Shown: positions 24,012-34,647 of the stretch, piece by piece
How the letters are laid out: every line of letters starts with the position of its first letter
How positions within the stretch are numbered: position 1 is the first letter of the stretch
From: Wolfiporia cocos
Lineage: Eukaryota; Basidiomycota; Agaricomycetes; Polyporales; Phaeolaceae
Length of the DNA stretch: 64,000 nucleotides
NCBI GenBank assembly: GCA_029448655.1
Contig: JACCLO010000013.1
Location: 620,001 to 684,000 of the forward strand
Direction of reading: 5' to 3'
The notes under the pieces: generated by a model
The model's input: only the letters and a program-made list of their open reading frames with translations
The model's database searches: none
What the model was told of the DNA's origin: nothing
Translations under genes and position numbers: made by a program

Positions 24012-25003
24012 ATGTTAGTTACATCGCTCTACTCCTCGCGTACATTACCTGACCTCTTTCCGCACGCTCTTCACTCGCATACACCCACCTCTATGTGCAC
24101 TCTCGGACACTCTGCATCGCGGTGACTATGATGAACCAGGTCTGAGCCATACGACCCATACCTCCCCCGCAATGGTTCCCCGAACCCTTCCGGCTCGGGG
24201 GGCAACTCCAAGACGGCCGCGATCCAGCAGCAGATCGACGACACCGTCGGGATCATGCGTGAGAACATCACCAAGGTCGCAGAGCGTGGCGAGCGCCTCG
24301 ACCAGCTCCAGGACAAGACAGGTGTGTGTGCCATCATTTGAGTGCCGGGAGATGAGTAACACAGCCTGACACGGACATCGTGCAGATAACCTTGCTGTAT
24401 CCGCACAAGGATTCCGACGGGGCGCGAATCGGGTGCGCAAGAATATGTGGTGGAAGGATATGAAGGTGCGTTTTCTCTCTCCTTCGAAACTTCGGGCTTG
24501 GTGGTCCGGTTGTGAGAACGAACGGACTATCAGGCTAATGGGTACCGGGGCTAAGTGAGAGGAACATGGCTCTGTGCTGGACTAGCTCATCGATTCGTGT
24601 GTGCGGCTGTTGGCTCAGGGCGGAGGCGCGGCACCCATGCCCATACCCTGGGCCCTCGACCGCGCAGCACAACGACGGATGTTTGTGGCGACCAACGTAG
24701 GGGAACGCAGCCGCGAATGAGATCCCGAGGTGCTATTCGAGGTGCTATTCTCGGACTCGCTCGGATGGCACCTGTTCCCTAGCATCTGCTACGATTCGCG
24801 CGCAGTCCGGCTATGCTGCGTCCGACACAGCCCATAGCCCATAGCCCACAGCTCCCATCACATGCCATGTCCTGCTGAACGTCTATTAACTATCTATATG
24901 CTGACAATGCCAATGCCCTCAGATGCGTATTATTATCGGTGTCGCCATCGCGATCATCGTCATCATCATCGTCGTCTCCGTCGTGAAAGCGACGCACCAT
25001 TGA
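24012..25003 (+). CDS. SNC1: Synaptobrevin / v-SNARE (Snc1/Snc2 type)
   Basis: This R-SNARE on secretory vesicles would pair with plasma-membrane Q-SNAREs to drive exocytosis. Predicted exons are 24012-24013 (AT of the start codon), 24140-24321, 24386-24465 and 24923-25003, giving 114 residues. The product starts [13 protein letters not shown]. It has the SNARE motif from about [14 protein letters not shown] through [15 protein letters not shown] to [16 protein letters not shown], with the central zero-layer Arg in AERGERL. The WWKDMK juxtamembrane segment precedes a tail anchor ([19 protein letters not shown]) and a short KATH end. Length and layout match fungal Snc proteins. Two oddities are an intron that splits the start codon after AT, and a 457-nt last intron, far longer than others in this window. 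Confidence 0.93.
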
Positions 25004-25716
25004 TCCCCACGCCCGCATACTCACCCGTCCATTCCCGCCTGGCCCCGCCCGCACTGCCTGTGACTCGCAGACGAACCCGGTGTTGTACATGCTACGCTTA
25101 TGATTTCTATCTATGTCCGCCCTGTTCTGTTAAATTGGACTCTTTCTCTCAGCTATCTTGCACATGTGAACGTACGTATCTGTTCAACAGTGTTTGCCCT
25201 GCAGCAGCAACGCCGACTGTTTGCGATCATCGCCACTCGTGGAGGTATGCCGCTCATCATAGACATTGCGTCATACTCGGCCGGCCAGTACGCTCAGTCA
25301 AAATCAATCTCGAGGCCAGGTAGGGCAAGTTGAACCCGCCTCGATCACTCAATAATATATGCAGACTGCACTCGAAACGCTAAAAGGTGTCTATCCGATG
25401 AATTATAGCAATGGTACTAAGTAGCACGCCAACGTTGCTACCCTATATGCAATGAGTTCCACAAGAACAAAGTCAAGCGCAAGATGAAAGACGAAGGGCA
25501 CCGGGCGGCGCAGGGTATAAGGTAAACAGGCAACTGCGGCAACGAGTCCACATATACCACAAAAGAGATGCAAGCTGAGCCAGGTGCTGAGCGTGATAGT
25601 GTTAGACGACCGAACGACGGCGACCAGGCGGTGTTAGTAAACTGTAGCAGACCAAATCCAACAGTTCGACTCGAGACACCACACGAACGTATTTCAAATA
25701 CAAACTTCACCTTCGT
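25004..25716. other. Convergent 3' regions of SNARE and kinase genes
   Basis: This lies between the stop of the plus-strand SNARE gene and the stop of the minus-strand kinase gene. It should hold both 3' UTRs. No other feature is seen. Confidence 0.5.
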
Positions 25717-28700
25717 CTATTCCTCCTCCCCCTCGTCCTCCTCCTGAATCGCTTGACGGAACGCGGGGCCCGCGCGTCCGTTCGGCAGCTGGCGGCGCCC
25801 GATCCGCTGTTGCTGCTCTACCGGCTCGAACGACTCGCTCTGAGGCAGCGGCGAGCTGCGCTCGCCCGGCGATCGCCCGGCCTTCCCCCGAGCATTGCGG
25901 CCCGACACGCTCACCGGGCTCAGCCCTGTGTGCCCTGTGCGCTTGCCTCTCGCGGCGCTCCCCCTCGGTGCCGGGGAAAGCACCGGCACGTCGGCGTGCA
26001 CCTGCGAATGTGAATACGACGTGCCCGGGCCCACACCCGTGTTCACGCTCAGTGCGGGGTGAGGCATCTGGCCGAGGCCGCCCGCGTATCCGAAAATGGG
26101 CCCGTCGTCGTCCTCGTCGACCCAGTCGCTCTCGTCCCCGAGCGAGGGCCGCCCGGTGCTCGACCCGGCGAACACGTCGCGGATGCCCTGCTGCCCGTCG
26201 ACCGGCGGCGAGATCGCGAGCACCTCGATCGCGGAGTACGCCGCGCGCGTCTGCCAGCCCGGCGGCTCGAGCCCCCATGACTTCTTCCAGCTTGAGCGTC
26301 CGAGCGAGTTGAGGTACCCGCTACCGGGGTTCGCGAAGGGCGTCTGTCGCTTCTGCGCGATGAATGAGGTGGTGGAGTGAACGCGGCGGACTGCCTCGTC
26401 TCCAGAGCGACGACGGCTTCGTTTACTCGGCGAGCTGTTTCGACGGCTGTCGCTCTCGGATTGTTCGTAGAAGGACCCTGGCCGAGAGGATGTCATAGAG
26501 TGCGCAGATGATGTCGAATTTGATCGCAGATGTGACAGTGCGGGAGTATGGATTTGGCGGACAACGCGAGTCGACGAGCCAGAGCCACCTCTGTTGTGAA
26601 GCCGGTTGGGCAGAGGAGAGTTTGTGCGTCCAGGATACAACGAGCCTGCTGAGCTCGCCGAGGGTGACTTGCGATGCCGCTGATTAGTGAAGCTTACAAT
26701 GGATGAGGGCCTTGAGACATGGTCTTCTTTCTCTGAGTTAGGCGTATGACTCCCAAATGACCTGCGGCTAGCATCGCTCCTTCTCCTCGAGACGGGAGTA
26801 ATGCCCTCGCCGCCGTAAATTGGCGACTCCTGGATTGGGAAATGCGTGGAATGCATTGAGGACCGACGTGAATTCACGCTGCTGGAGCGACGAGACGACG
26901 CCGACGTCCGCTTTGAGCGAGGGCCCGTTTGGCGTCCCACAGAGATCCGTCCCCTGTTCCCGCTCGCACGCCGTTTGATCCCATGAGAGTTGCGACTCGT
27001 CACTGGGCTAGTACTTGGGCTGTTCAGGGCGTACGGATGCGAAGAGGACCCCGGGTCTTCCTTGCGCTTCCCTTTCGGGTCCTCCTTGAACCACAGCCGG
27101 AAAGTAGAGAGGAGACTTGCTCGGTTGCGATGCCCGAGGTTCTTGTTGCCTGTAATGTTCGGGAGTGCAGAGAGCGTGTCCTGAGGCGAGTCTGTACCCC
27201 CGGGCGGCGGCGATGCGCGCTGGTTTGTTACCACCCATGGGGAACCGTTCCCGCTAAAGTCTGACTTGGTTGATGGTGGGGTGCTTGGCAAGCCCATATC
27301 CTTCGGCTTGAGCGGCGGGCTCTTCGCCTTCCCTGAACCGCCACTTCCGTGTGACGCCCGTGGTTCCTCCCCGCTCCCGCTGCCACCTCGCTTGTCCGAG
27401 CCGCGCTCCTTGTCCTTGTCCTCGCGCAGCGTACCTTCAGTAGACTTCTTTCGCACCAGTCCAGCCGCCTCGAGTGCGGTAGTCGCGCGTTGCATGATGC
27501 TCACACTGCCCGAGCGTGCCTTGCGTCCTTTCGACCCAGTATCCTTGTCCTTGACACTGCCGGCAGGAGTTGAAGGGTGCGAGCGCGAGATCTCTGAGAC
27601 TGAGGGCGTAGGGGACAGCAGCTGGCTACCTGGCGACTTCGAGCGAGGGGGAGTACTGGGACGCAAAGCGATCGACACGGTAGGTGTTGGCGGGATGAAT
27701 TGGAGATCTGGCGCAGAGTGTGCCTGCACCAAAGTAGGCAGTGTACTGTGATGCTCATGGCTGGTATGGCCTCCTTGCGATTTGCTCTCCCTTCTCTCGT
27801 GCCGCTGCTGCTCGCCCCGCTTTTCCTCTTCACGCATTTCTGCAGGTTCAGCAGTGGATTGGACCACGCCTCCTTCCAAGACGCGCTTTTCCGCCTTACG
27901 CTTGAGCAGCCACCACAACGAACCTGTCGCATCACACGCATTACTGAGCACTGAATGCACGATCTGGCCAGTGTCCAAGCCAAGTGCACTCATTGAATTG
28001 AGCAGCTCCTGCTCGAGCGGCGTGGAGAATATCAAAGGTGCGGGTGTATTCAACAGCGATGAGAAGTCCTGGGGATACGCAGCAAGCGACTTCTCGAACG
28101 TCGGCGTGGCAGGGTCCGACAGTGTCGATGATACCGAGCGGCGCTTGGTACGTACAGGCGTGCGCGTAGGATACGCTGGCGGGGCTTTGGAGGAAATCGT
28201 GAGAGTGCTCGAGCCGTGTCGCGCGAGCGGTGGGCGCGAGGGACTCTGCTCAGCCGTCCGAGAACCTTCCCCGGTACCCGGCTGAGTGTCCACCTGTTTG
28301 GGCTCACTAGGCTCCTCGTGAGAGCTACGGATCGGGCTGGTAGGGACTGAAGCAGGAAACTCGGACGAAGCAGAGTGATATGTCGTGTCCGACGCGCCCG
28401 ACTGGGAAGATTGCGGCTGAGATTCCGCACCTGACAAGGTGGGACGAAGGAGATTGGGCGACGCGGGCTGCGAAGCGAGAGACAAGCTGCTCTCCGATGG
28501 AGCAGCAGCTAGCGAGACGACAGGCATAGCGGTGAACCAGGGATGAGCAAGAATCGCGGCAATTGTCAGTCTCTTCTCAGGGTCGGTCTGCAGGATGGCC
28601 TTGATCAGATCGCGCGACTCTGTCCGCAGCCTGTGAGATAGCACAGCTACTTGAGCGCGTGTAGACGTACCATCAGAAAGCCATTCCGGGTCCTCAAAGA

Positions 28701-29556
28701 CTCCACTAATGACCTTTTCCTTCATGACGTCCTCATCATCATCATCGAAGGGGAGGGTGCCCGTGAGTAAGGTATACAGAATAACTCCGAGCGACCACAC
28801 GTCGACCTCTGTGACCGGCGGGTCAGCAAGTGCGCTGGGTGATACAAACTTGCGGCGGCTTGCCTGGACCCAGGTAACGCTTCGCGAGGAGCATCTCGGG
28901 GGAAGCATAGCCGGTCGTGCCGCAGAACGTCTCGAGGAGCGCTCCGCGCTCGAACTCGCGCGTGAATCCGAAGTCGCCGAGCTTGACGCAGCAGCGCTCG
29001 TCGAGTAGCACGTTCTCGAGCTTGAGGTCACGATGCACGATGCCCTTAGAATGCACGTATGCAACCGCGAGGCAGAGCTGACCAAAGATGATGCGTGTCT
29101 CATCTTCGTTTAGCCTGCCCTTCTCCGTGAGGTAGTCGAACAATTCGCCGCCAGAGCACAGCTCGGTGACCAACCAGATATTGGACTCGGTCGCGATCAC
29201 CTCGTACAGCTGCGTGACATGAGGGTGATGCAGCTGGCGGTGGTGGTGGATTTCGCGCGTCAAGGTCGCAGACATGGCCTTGGGTATTTGCTTGATGGCG
29301 ACACGGGTGCCGGACAAGCGGTGTACACCTAGACGCACCTTCCCATACGTTCCTACTCGCATGATTGACCTATGTGCCTTCGTTCTGCGTAGCCCCAACA
29401 CGTACCTTCCCCGATGACCTTACCCAGCGTGTAATTCCCTACGACCCTGATCTTCTGCGACGAGAGCTCCTTACCGAGCTCGTTGTAGGCATTAGCGAGC
29501 TGAGCTTTGTGATTTTGCGACACCGAGGTCGAATGCCGGTGCCCGTTGGCGGCCAT
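25717..29556 (-). CDS. Ser/Thr protein kinase, Kin4-type CAMK-like, with UBA-like segment
   Basis: Predicted exons are 29556-29406, 29352-28864, 28808-28671 and 28619-25717, about 1226 residues. The kinase domain is near the N-terminus, starting at NYTLGKVIGEGTYGKVRLG. All catalytic landmarks are present: VAIK lysine, HRDLKLEN, GDFGF, and CGTTGYASPEM with the KRYLGPEVDVWSLG run. Alignment of that run requires a GC-AG intron (28809-28863). The domain ends near RLTIAAILAHPWF. A later segment (LEQELLNSMSALGLD through LWWLLKRKAEKR) resembles the UBA-like domain of AMPK/MARK-related kinases. The rest is very Ser/Pro-rich and probably disordered, with conserved-looking islands such as SSWKKSWGLEPPGWQTR and an acidic EEDEGEEE end. 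Kin4-type kinases act in cell-cycle checkpoint control in yeast; the role here is inferred from family resemblance only. Confidence 0.85.
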
Positions 29557-30093
29557 GGTGACATATGTGACGAACTAGAAAGAGGGACTGTAATGTTCAA
29601 TAGTAGAGGTAGTAGGATGGTGTAGAGGATAGAGTACATCTACAGCTGGTAAGTAATAAGTAGGCTCGATCGAATTCAATACCAGTAATTTAAGCTGCTA
29701 GATATCGTACTACAGGGTTTTGAGAATTTAGTTTCCTCTTTCTATGTTAGAACACAAACGTATCGCCTCTCCGTCTTATGTAATAAATAGAGCATCCACT
29801 GCTCCACAGGACGAACCACGATTCATTCGCATACAGCTGTTGCCACTCCTCTAATGCAACGATTTCGAGCAGAGGCTTTGGGCTGCAGTACGTGAACAGT
29901 ATTCAGGGCTCTTGCTATACATCGAGATTATGGCCAGCTATCTAGACCCTCGTTGTCCCAAGCAGTCTGCCAGCATTCGCAGCTACTCTAAAGTGCGATA
30001 CCAGCCATAAATTCCTATCACATTGCCTATAGCTAGTCTGCCGGCCGCGGCAGTGCGACGCGACACAAGTGCGCGCGGGTGGCGTGAAGAGGA
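29557..30093. other. Intergenic between divergent genes
   Basis: This should hold the promoter of the kinase gene (reading left) and that of the P-loop gene (reading right). No coding feature is seen. Confidence 0.45.
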
Positions 30094-33000
30094 GTGACAA
30101 TAATTATAATTATGCAAACGACTATATGCTCTTGTAGCACATCTCGTCGTGTCGATAACGACATCTCAAGCTCAAAACGATCCTTAGAGGGAGAGGAGTC
30201 AAAGAGTCCGAAGCGGCCGAGGGGTACCAGCGGCGGCGAGCGTCGCGTTTGCCATGATCATGCCGCAATTGCAACTAATCGTGACCGGAGCAGGATCTGA
30301 TCACTCTGATGGTTCTGACCCCTCTAGATCGTCTCAGAAAGCCATAGACTCTCTGCGTTCTATACTCTCAGTGCAGGATCATAGCGACCTTGACAATGAA
30401 GTTCCTTCCTATCTCAGAAATGCCGACGATTTCGGGTTATTCATAATGTCCTTTTTGGGTCTTTGGGTGCCTATGAGGACACCGAGCGTCCTTTTATCTT
30501 AGCAGAGATGTGGGACGGGCGTGGAAGAAGCACCCACTGCTGAGGGAGGTTCTCGTCACTTGTAGGAAGAAGTGGTCCTTTCAGAAGCTGCGAGAGCAAG
30601 GTGCGTCCAACTAAGTGTCGTGGTACATTTTTCTCATCATTCATGTTCGCAACGTAAATCAGCTGTTCTTCATCGGACGGTTTCTAAATCACCGCCTATA
30701 GAAAAGTTGCTGAAGGCAGATCAGGGTAAGTGTCATGGCTCTTGAATTCGCGTCCGACGCTGATGTGTGACGGATTCGCTCTGAACAGAACAAGGCAAGA
30801 GGATTTGATGTGTAGATGTTGCTGCATGCGGACTAAAATGCTGTTAGCAATCACGAAGGCATGGAGAGACAAGCACTGGGGGAATTCGCACACCATGCTG
30901 GTGAAAGATATCTGCAAGATGAATAACGACCGCAAGAGCAAGCCCCACGGGGAAGATATCGATATCTACGCAAACTGCTTGCCCATCATTCAAAGCTCAG
31001 GCACTGGCAAATCACGTATGGTCGAAGAGCTGGCCAACCTTATCTCCACCATTCCGTTTTGTATCCGGCAGGAAGGAAACGAGAATGACCGTTAGTGGAT
31101 GGATCATCTCAAGAAGCGCAGTGGCTGATTCAGAGTACCACACAGAGATTCCATACCCGCTGGCTGATCAAAACGTCGTATCATTCCTGCTTACGGAAAA
31201 GCTCATCCTTTACGAAGATGTCCTGCTGCTATATCTCACATTCTTCGAGCATCTGTTCGATTGCGTGAGGAGGGTTATACGGGATGAACTGTGGCAGCAT
31301 CTGTTCGGTCGCGTGGAAGAGGTCAAATCGCAAGAACTAGGGGCGCGTCAGTCCACAGACGAACCTCATGTCGCAAGAGCTTGGCACGCTTACCTTACGG
31401 CTGAAAAAATCTGTACACGTCCGTGATTGAGAAGATCGATGTAAGTTTATCGCATCGTCGTTCCTTGCTGCTTTCCTTATTCGCCCAATTTCAGAATAGC
31501 ATTAGAAACGCTTCCAACGAGGATATCGAGCGTCAAATAAACCAGACACTGGCCAAGGGCGAATCTCTTGCGAAGTTGCTTCAAGATTTGACTCGTCCAC
31601 CAACGCCAGTCGCAGAAGATTGTAAGAGGGAGCAGCACCCGCTGAACCTCGTGCTGTATTTTGACGAAGCGCACACACTGGCGGGGTCTCCATTGAGCTC
31701 AGGCAGTCGTAGCTGCTCACGATATGACGCACTCCTAGCTGCATTAGACCACATGCGAGATCTACCCTTATTCGCTATCACTCTGTCAACCAACTCCAGT
31801 TTATGCGACCTCACCGCCTCCAGACGTATGCAATCTTCGGGACGCCTGAATGCTGTGACATACGACACGCTACAAGCCCCATATACGGAGCTGCCCTTTG
31901 ACTACTTGTCTAATGGAAAGCCTATCATAACCGCGGTCAATGTACGCTCAAGGATACGTGTGACGTGTCTTTTCTAAGTCGATTCGGACGTCCCCTGTGA
32001 GCCTCTCTTCATCCGCACCCTGTTTCGCTGTCTCATCAAGTATAGGTGGATGACCACGTATACACATGGAACACCAGGAGTTCGCCGAAATCTGGTCGGT
32101 TTTGCCATGGCCAAACTCACAGGCATGCAGGTCTTCTCCGACATCAACGCCGACGATCGTGCGAGGCTCGCCATCCTCTCTACCAGACTGTTGCTGGACA
32201 TCAACATTACCAGACAGACGGCACTTGAAATGTCATTAGAGATGGTCAGGTCAGATTTGCGAATTGTCTACAGTGTTCCGACACATCGCGAATATCTTTG
32301 TTCGGGATATCCCTCGGAGCCCATTCTTGCTGAAGCCGCCGCTCGCGCTATGGCTCGGTTTAAGCGCTCAGTAGTCGGAACACTTGAGGCATCCGTGAAA
32401 GACGGCCTTATCGAGAAAGGGAACAAAGGAGAGCTGGTGATGCGTCTTCTTTTGATAGAAGCGTTCGATGCAGCAGCTCGAAAAGATTCCAGCGGGTCGC
32501 CGCGATTCAATAAACCTGTCTCCCTCTTCGCCTTTTTGGAAGCTCACCTTGGCACTCAGAAGCTCACCTTGGCACTCAGAAGCTCAAGCAAATCAAGAAG
32601 ATGGTCCCCGATAACATGAGGTCGAACTCAAAGGCCTTCGAGGATGCCTTCAAGGATGCGCAGGTTCATTTTACCCATTTCGCGAGGAGTGGCGACAAGT
32701 CCGTTTCCAACTCCGGTCGTACGTGGGCAGCACTCGCTCGAGGAATGGCCATAGCGTGTGCCCCGAATCAAGACGTAATCAATTGCATCATTCCTGTGCT
32801 CCTCGACGGGAAAGAAAAGCTATGCGAGAAAGCAGTAACTGGCCTCTTGATCCAATGCAAGAACAAGCAGCGCGAATCTCTAGATACGATTGATGAGGCG
32901 GCGATTAACAAACAAACGGGATTCTTCCCACAGAACGACAGCGATGATAGGCCATATATTAGTCTCCTCATGCAGCTTGGTCTTCATCCGCAAAGTGATG

Positions 33001-33305
33001 AGCCGGAGGTGGAATCCAACGTTCCCCAAAGGAGTCCCCCACAAAAAGCGGAGAGTGACGCACGGCATCCCCGCTATTTCATCAATATTAGAGGCTGTTC
33101 TCCGACAAAGTACGCAGTCATCACGCCAGCGACGGCCAACTTGTACGCTGCTCTGCTCAGAGATCGGACCTTATTCGGCGAACATGCGCGCCAGGATGTT
33201 GAGAATATCAAGGCAGTGTGGCGTCTTAAACCAGAGTGGGTGGATAAGGAGGATTGTTACGAATGGGTGGCGGATGATCCCAATCAGGATGGAGTGCTTC
33301 AGTGA
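30094..33305 (+). pseudogene. P-loop ATPase of an expanded basidiomycete family, frameshifted
   Basis: A Lys/Arg-rich start (SPKRPRGTSGGE) leads into a P-loop, SSGTGKSR (30994-31017), followed by MVEELANLISTIPFCIRQEG. A DEAH-type Walker B, LYFDEAHTLAGSP, lies near 31655-31690. FLSRFGRPLW, YSVPTHREYLCSGYPSEPIL, KGNKGELVMRLLL and VHFTHFARSGDKSV follow. These phrases recur in a large agaricomycete family of unknown function. Introns at 31091-31133, about 31440-31493 and about 31996-32045 keep frame. The reading frame shifts at the A6 run 31404-31409, near 31930-31950, and at a 20-bp tandem duplication at 32541-32580. More shifts are likely around the T5 run near 30445 and near 30515. The catalytic motifs survive, but the gene cannot make a full protein as sequenced. 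Confidence 0.75.
32541..32580 (+). repeat. 20-bp perfect tandem duplication inside the P-loop gene
   Basis: The unit AGCTCACCTTGGCACTCAGA occurs twice back to back. Because 20 is not a multiple of three, it breaks the reading frame. With one unit, the frame runs on as EAHLGTQKLKQIKKM into the conserved downstream part. Confidence 0.95.
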
Positions 33306-33704
33306 TGTGTAGGCGGCTGTGATGCACGGGCGTGCCATGAACGAGCGTGTCAGCGACACACTCCTACCGACTGGCTCCGCAGCGCAGACATGCGTGTTAT
33401 GAGGATTGTGAGCTGTCTGTGGCATGCGGGACATTTGCTGCGCCACTTTGTTGTCTCTCGCGATGCGACCATGCATGGATAGTACCCCGGACCCAATCTG
33501 GGGCACGCCCACAATCGCTGCTAGTGCCACAGATGCCACTTCCCATCCCTGCACCTCGGAAAAGACTGTGGCACTGTAGCCTCAGCATAGAAAAGACTGA
33601 TTTCAGATCTCTCTCCCAAGAGCCGCTTACAATACAGTGTCTTAGGCCTCGACCTCGGGCCTTCGAGCTGTTGGATCGCACAACTACGTACAGCTGTCGT
33701 CCTT
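33306..33704. other. Intergenic, nothing recognised
   Basis: This lies between the pseudogene stop and the miniature LTR element. Short open frames only. Confidence 0.4.
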
Positions 33705-33709
33705 GGTAC

Positions 33710-33952
33710 TGTCACAGATTATACCTGTAAAGGCATCTGGACGTTACGGAGTAATTAACTAGGGTATATGGAGGGAATACGTGGGTATAACCTGAACAAG
33801 GCTACCCGTAGACGCTAAGCGTGGGAATCTGAACTGCAGATATAGCCGGACCCTTGATAACAGCCAAGCTGTTATCGTAGCCCTTTTGGGGGAGTGGTCT
33901 ATAACACCACTCATAAGCGCGTTGCATTGGGTCCGCTGCGTGTCTTGTGATA
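33710..33952 (+). repeat. Left LTR of the miniature element
   Basis: 243 bp, TGTCAC at the start and GTGATA at the end, matching the right LTR except at two positions. Confidence 0.9.
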
Positions 33953-34399
33953 TAATAACAGCTTACCCGGTCGCCGGTTCGAACCTGGGCAGTGGCAAAC
34001 GCTAATTGGGGGCGTTGATAAGTCACATGCCTGGGGCACTTCCGAACCACTGGCGGCTGAGGGAAAAGTACCCACCACGTGACCCCCATGTATCACGGGG
34101 CCCCGCTTGTCGGGGATAAGATTGGTCAAAAGTTGCGTGGTAAAAACTACTATTAAATAGCCTTAACCCGCTCCCAAAATCCAGGGATTAAGTCGGGCCT
34201 TCAAGAGGTTGGCACACACGTCACAAAAATAACTAAGGGGGAGACGGGCTCCCTACCACCGGACTAGTCACCCGGTGGGTAACATATAAATAACCACGTG
34301 ACACATGCATAGTAGAAGTGATACTTAGTACCGGGGGCGGCTTGATGCAGCCTAGTTACCTCCTTAACCAGAGACGGTTAATCCTTGAAGTGGGGGTAA

Positions 34400-34642
34400 T
34401 GTCACAGATTATACCTGTAAAGGCATCTGGACGTTACGGAGTAATTAACTAGGGTATACGGAGGGAATACGTGGGTATAACCTGAACAAGGCTACCCGTA
34501 GACGCTAAGCGTGGGAATCTGAACTGCAGATATAGCCGGACCCTTGATAACAGCCAAGCTGTTATCGTAGCCCTTTTGGGGGAGTGGTCTATAACACCAC
34601 TCATAAGCGCGTTGCATTGGGTCCGCTGCGCGTCTTGTGATA
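34400..34642 (+). repeat. Right LTR of the miniature element
   Basis: 243 bp, preceded by the purine-rich tract and followed by the GGTAC target duplication. Confidence 0.9.
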
Positions 34643-34647
34643 GGTAC

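Larger units (their letters stand above)
33710..34642 (+). mobile_element. Miniature LTR retroelement (TRIM-like), 933 bp
   Basis: Two direct repeats of 243 bp (33710-33952 and 34400-34642) flank 447 bp of non-coding sequence. The repeats start TGTCACAG and end GTGATA, and I count two mismatches between them. A 5-bp target duplication, GGTAC, sits on both sides (33705-33709 and 34643-34647). A purine-rich tract (GAAGTGGGGG) lies just before the right repeat, where a polypurine tract is expected. No protein is encoded, so it would depend on enzymes from another element. Near-identical LTRs and an intact target duplication point to a recent insertion. Orientation follows the polypurine tract. 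Confidence 0.9.

Noticed and set aside
24862..25323. Plus-strand frame of 153 codons overlapping the last SNARE exon
   Set aside because: It reads the tail-anchor exon in the wrong frame; the SNARE frame is conserved.
27700..28285. Plus-strand frames of 84-167 codons opposite the kinase gene
   Set aside because: They are shadows of the Ser/Pro-rich kinase tail in other frames, with no motif.
28809..29103. Upstream extension of the long kinase frame through 28863-29103
   Set aside because: It reads the wrong frame of the catalytic exon and crosses the GC-AG intron; the conserved HRDLKLEN and DFG motifs are in the other frame.
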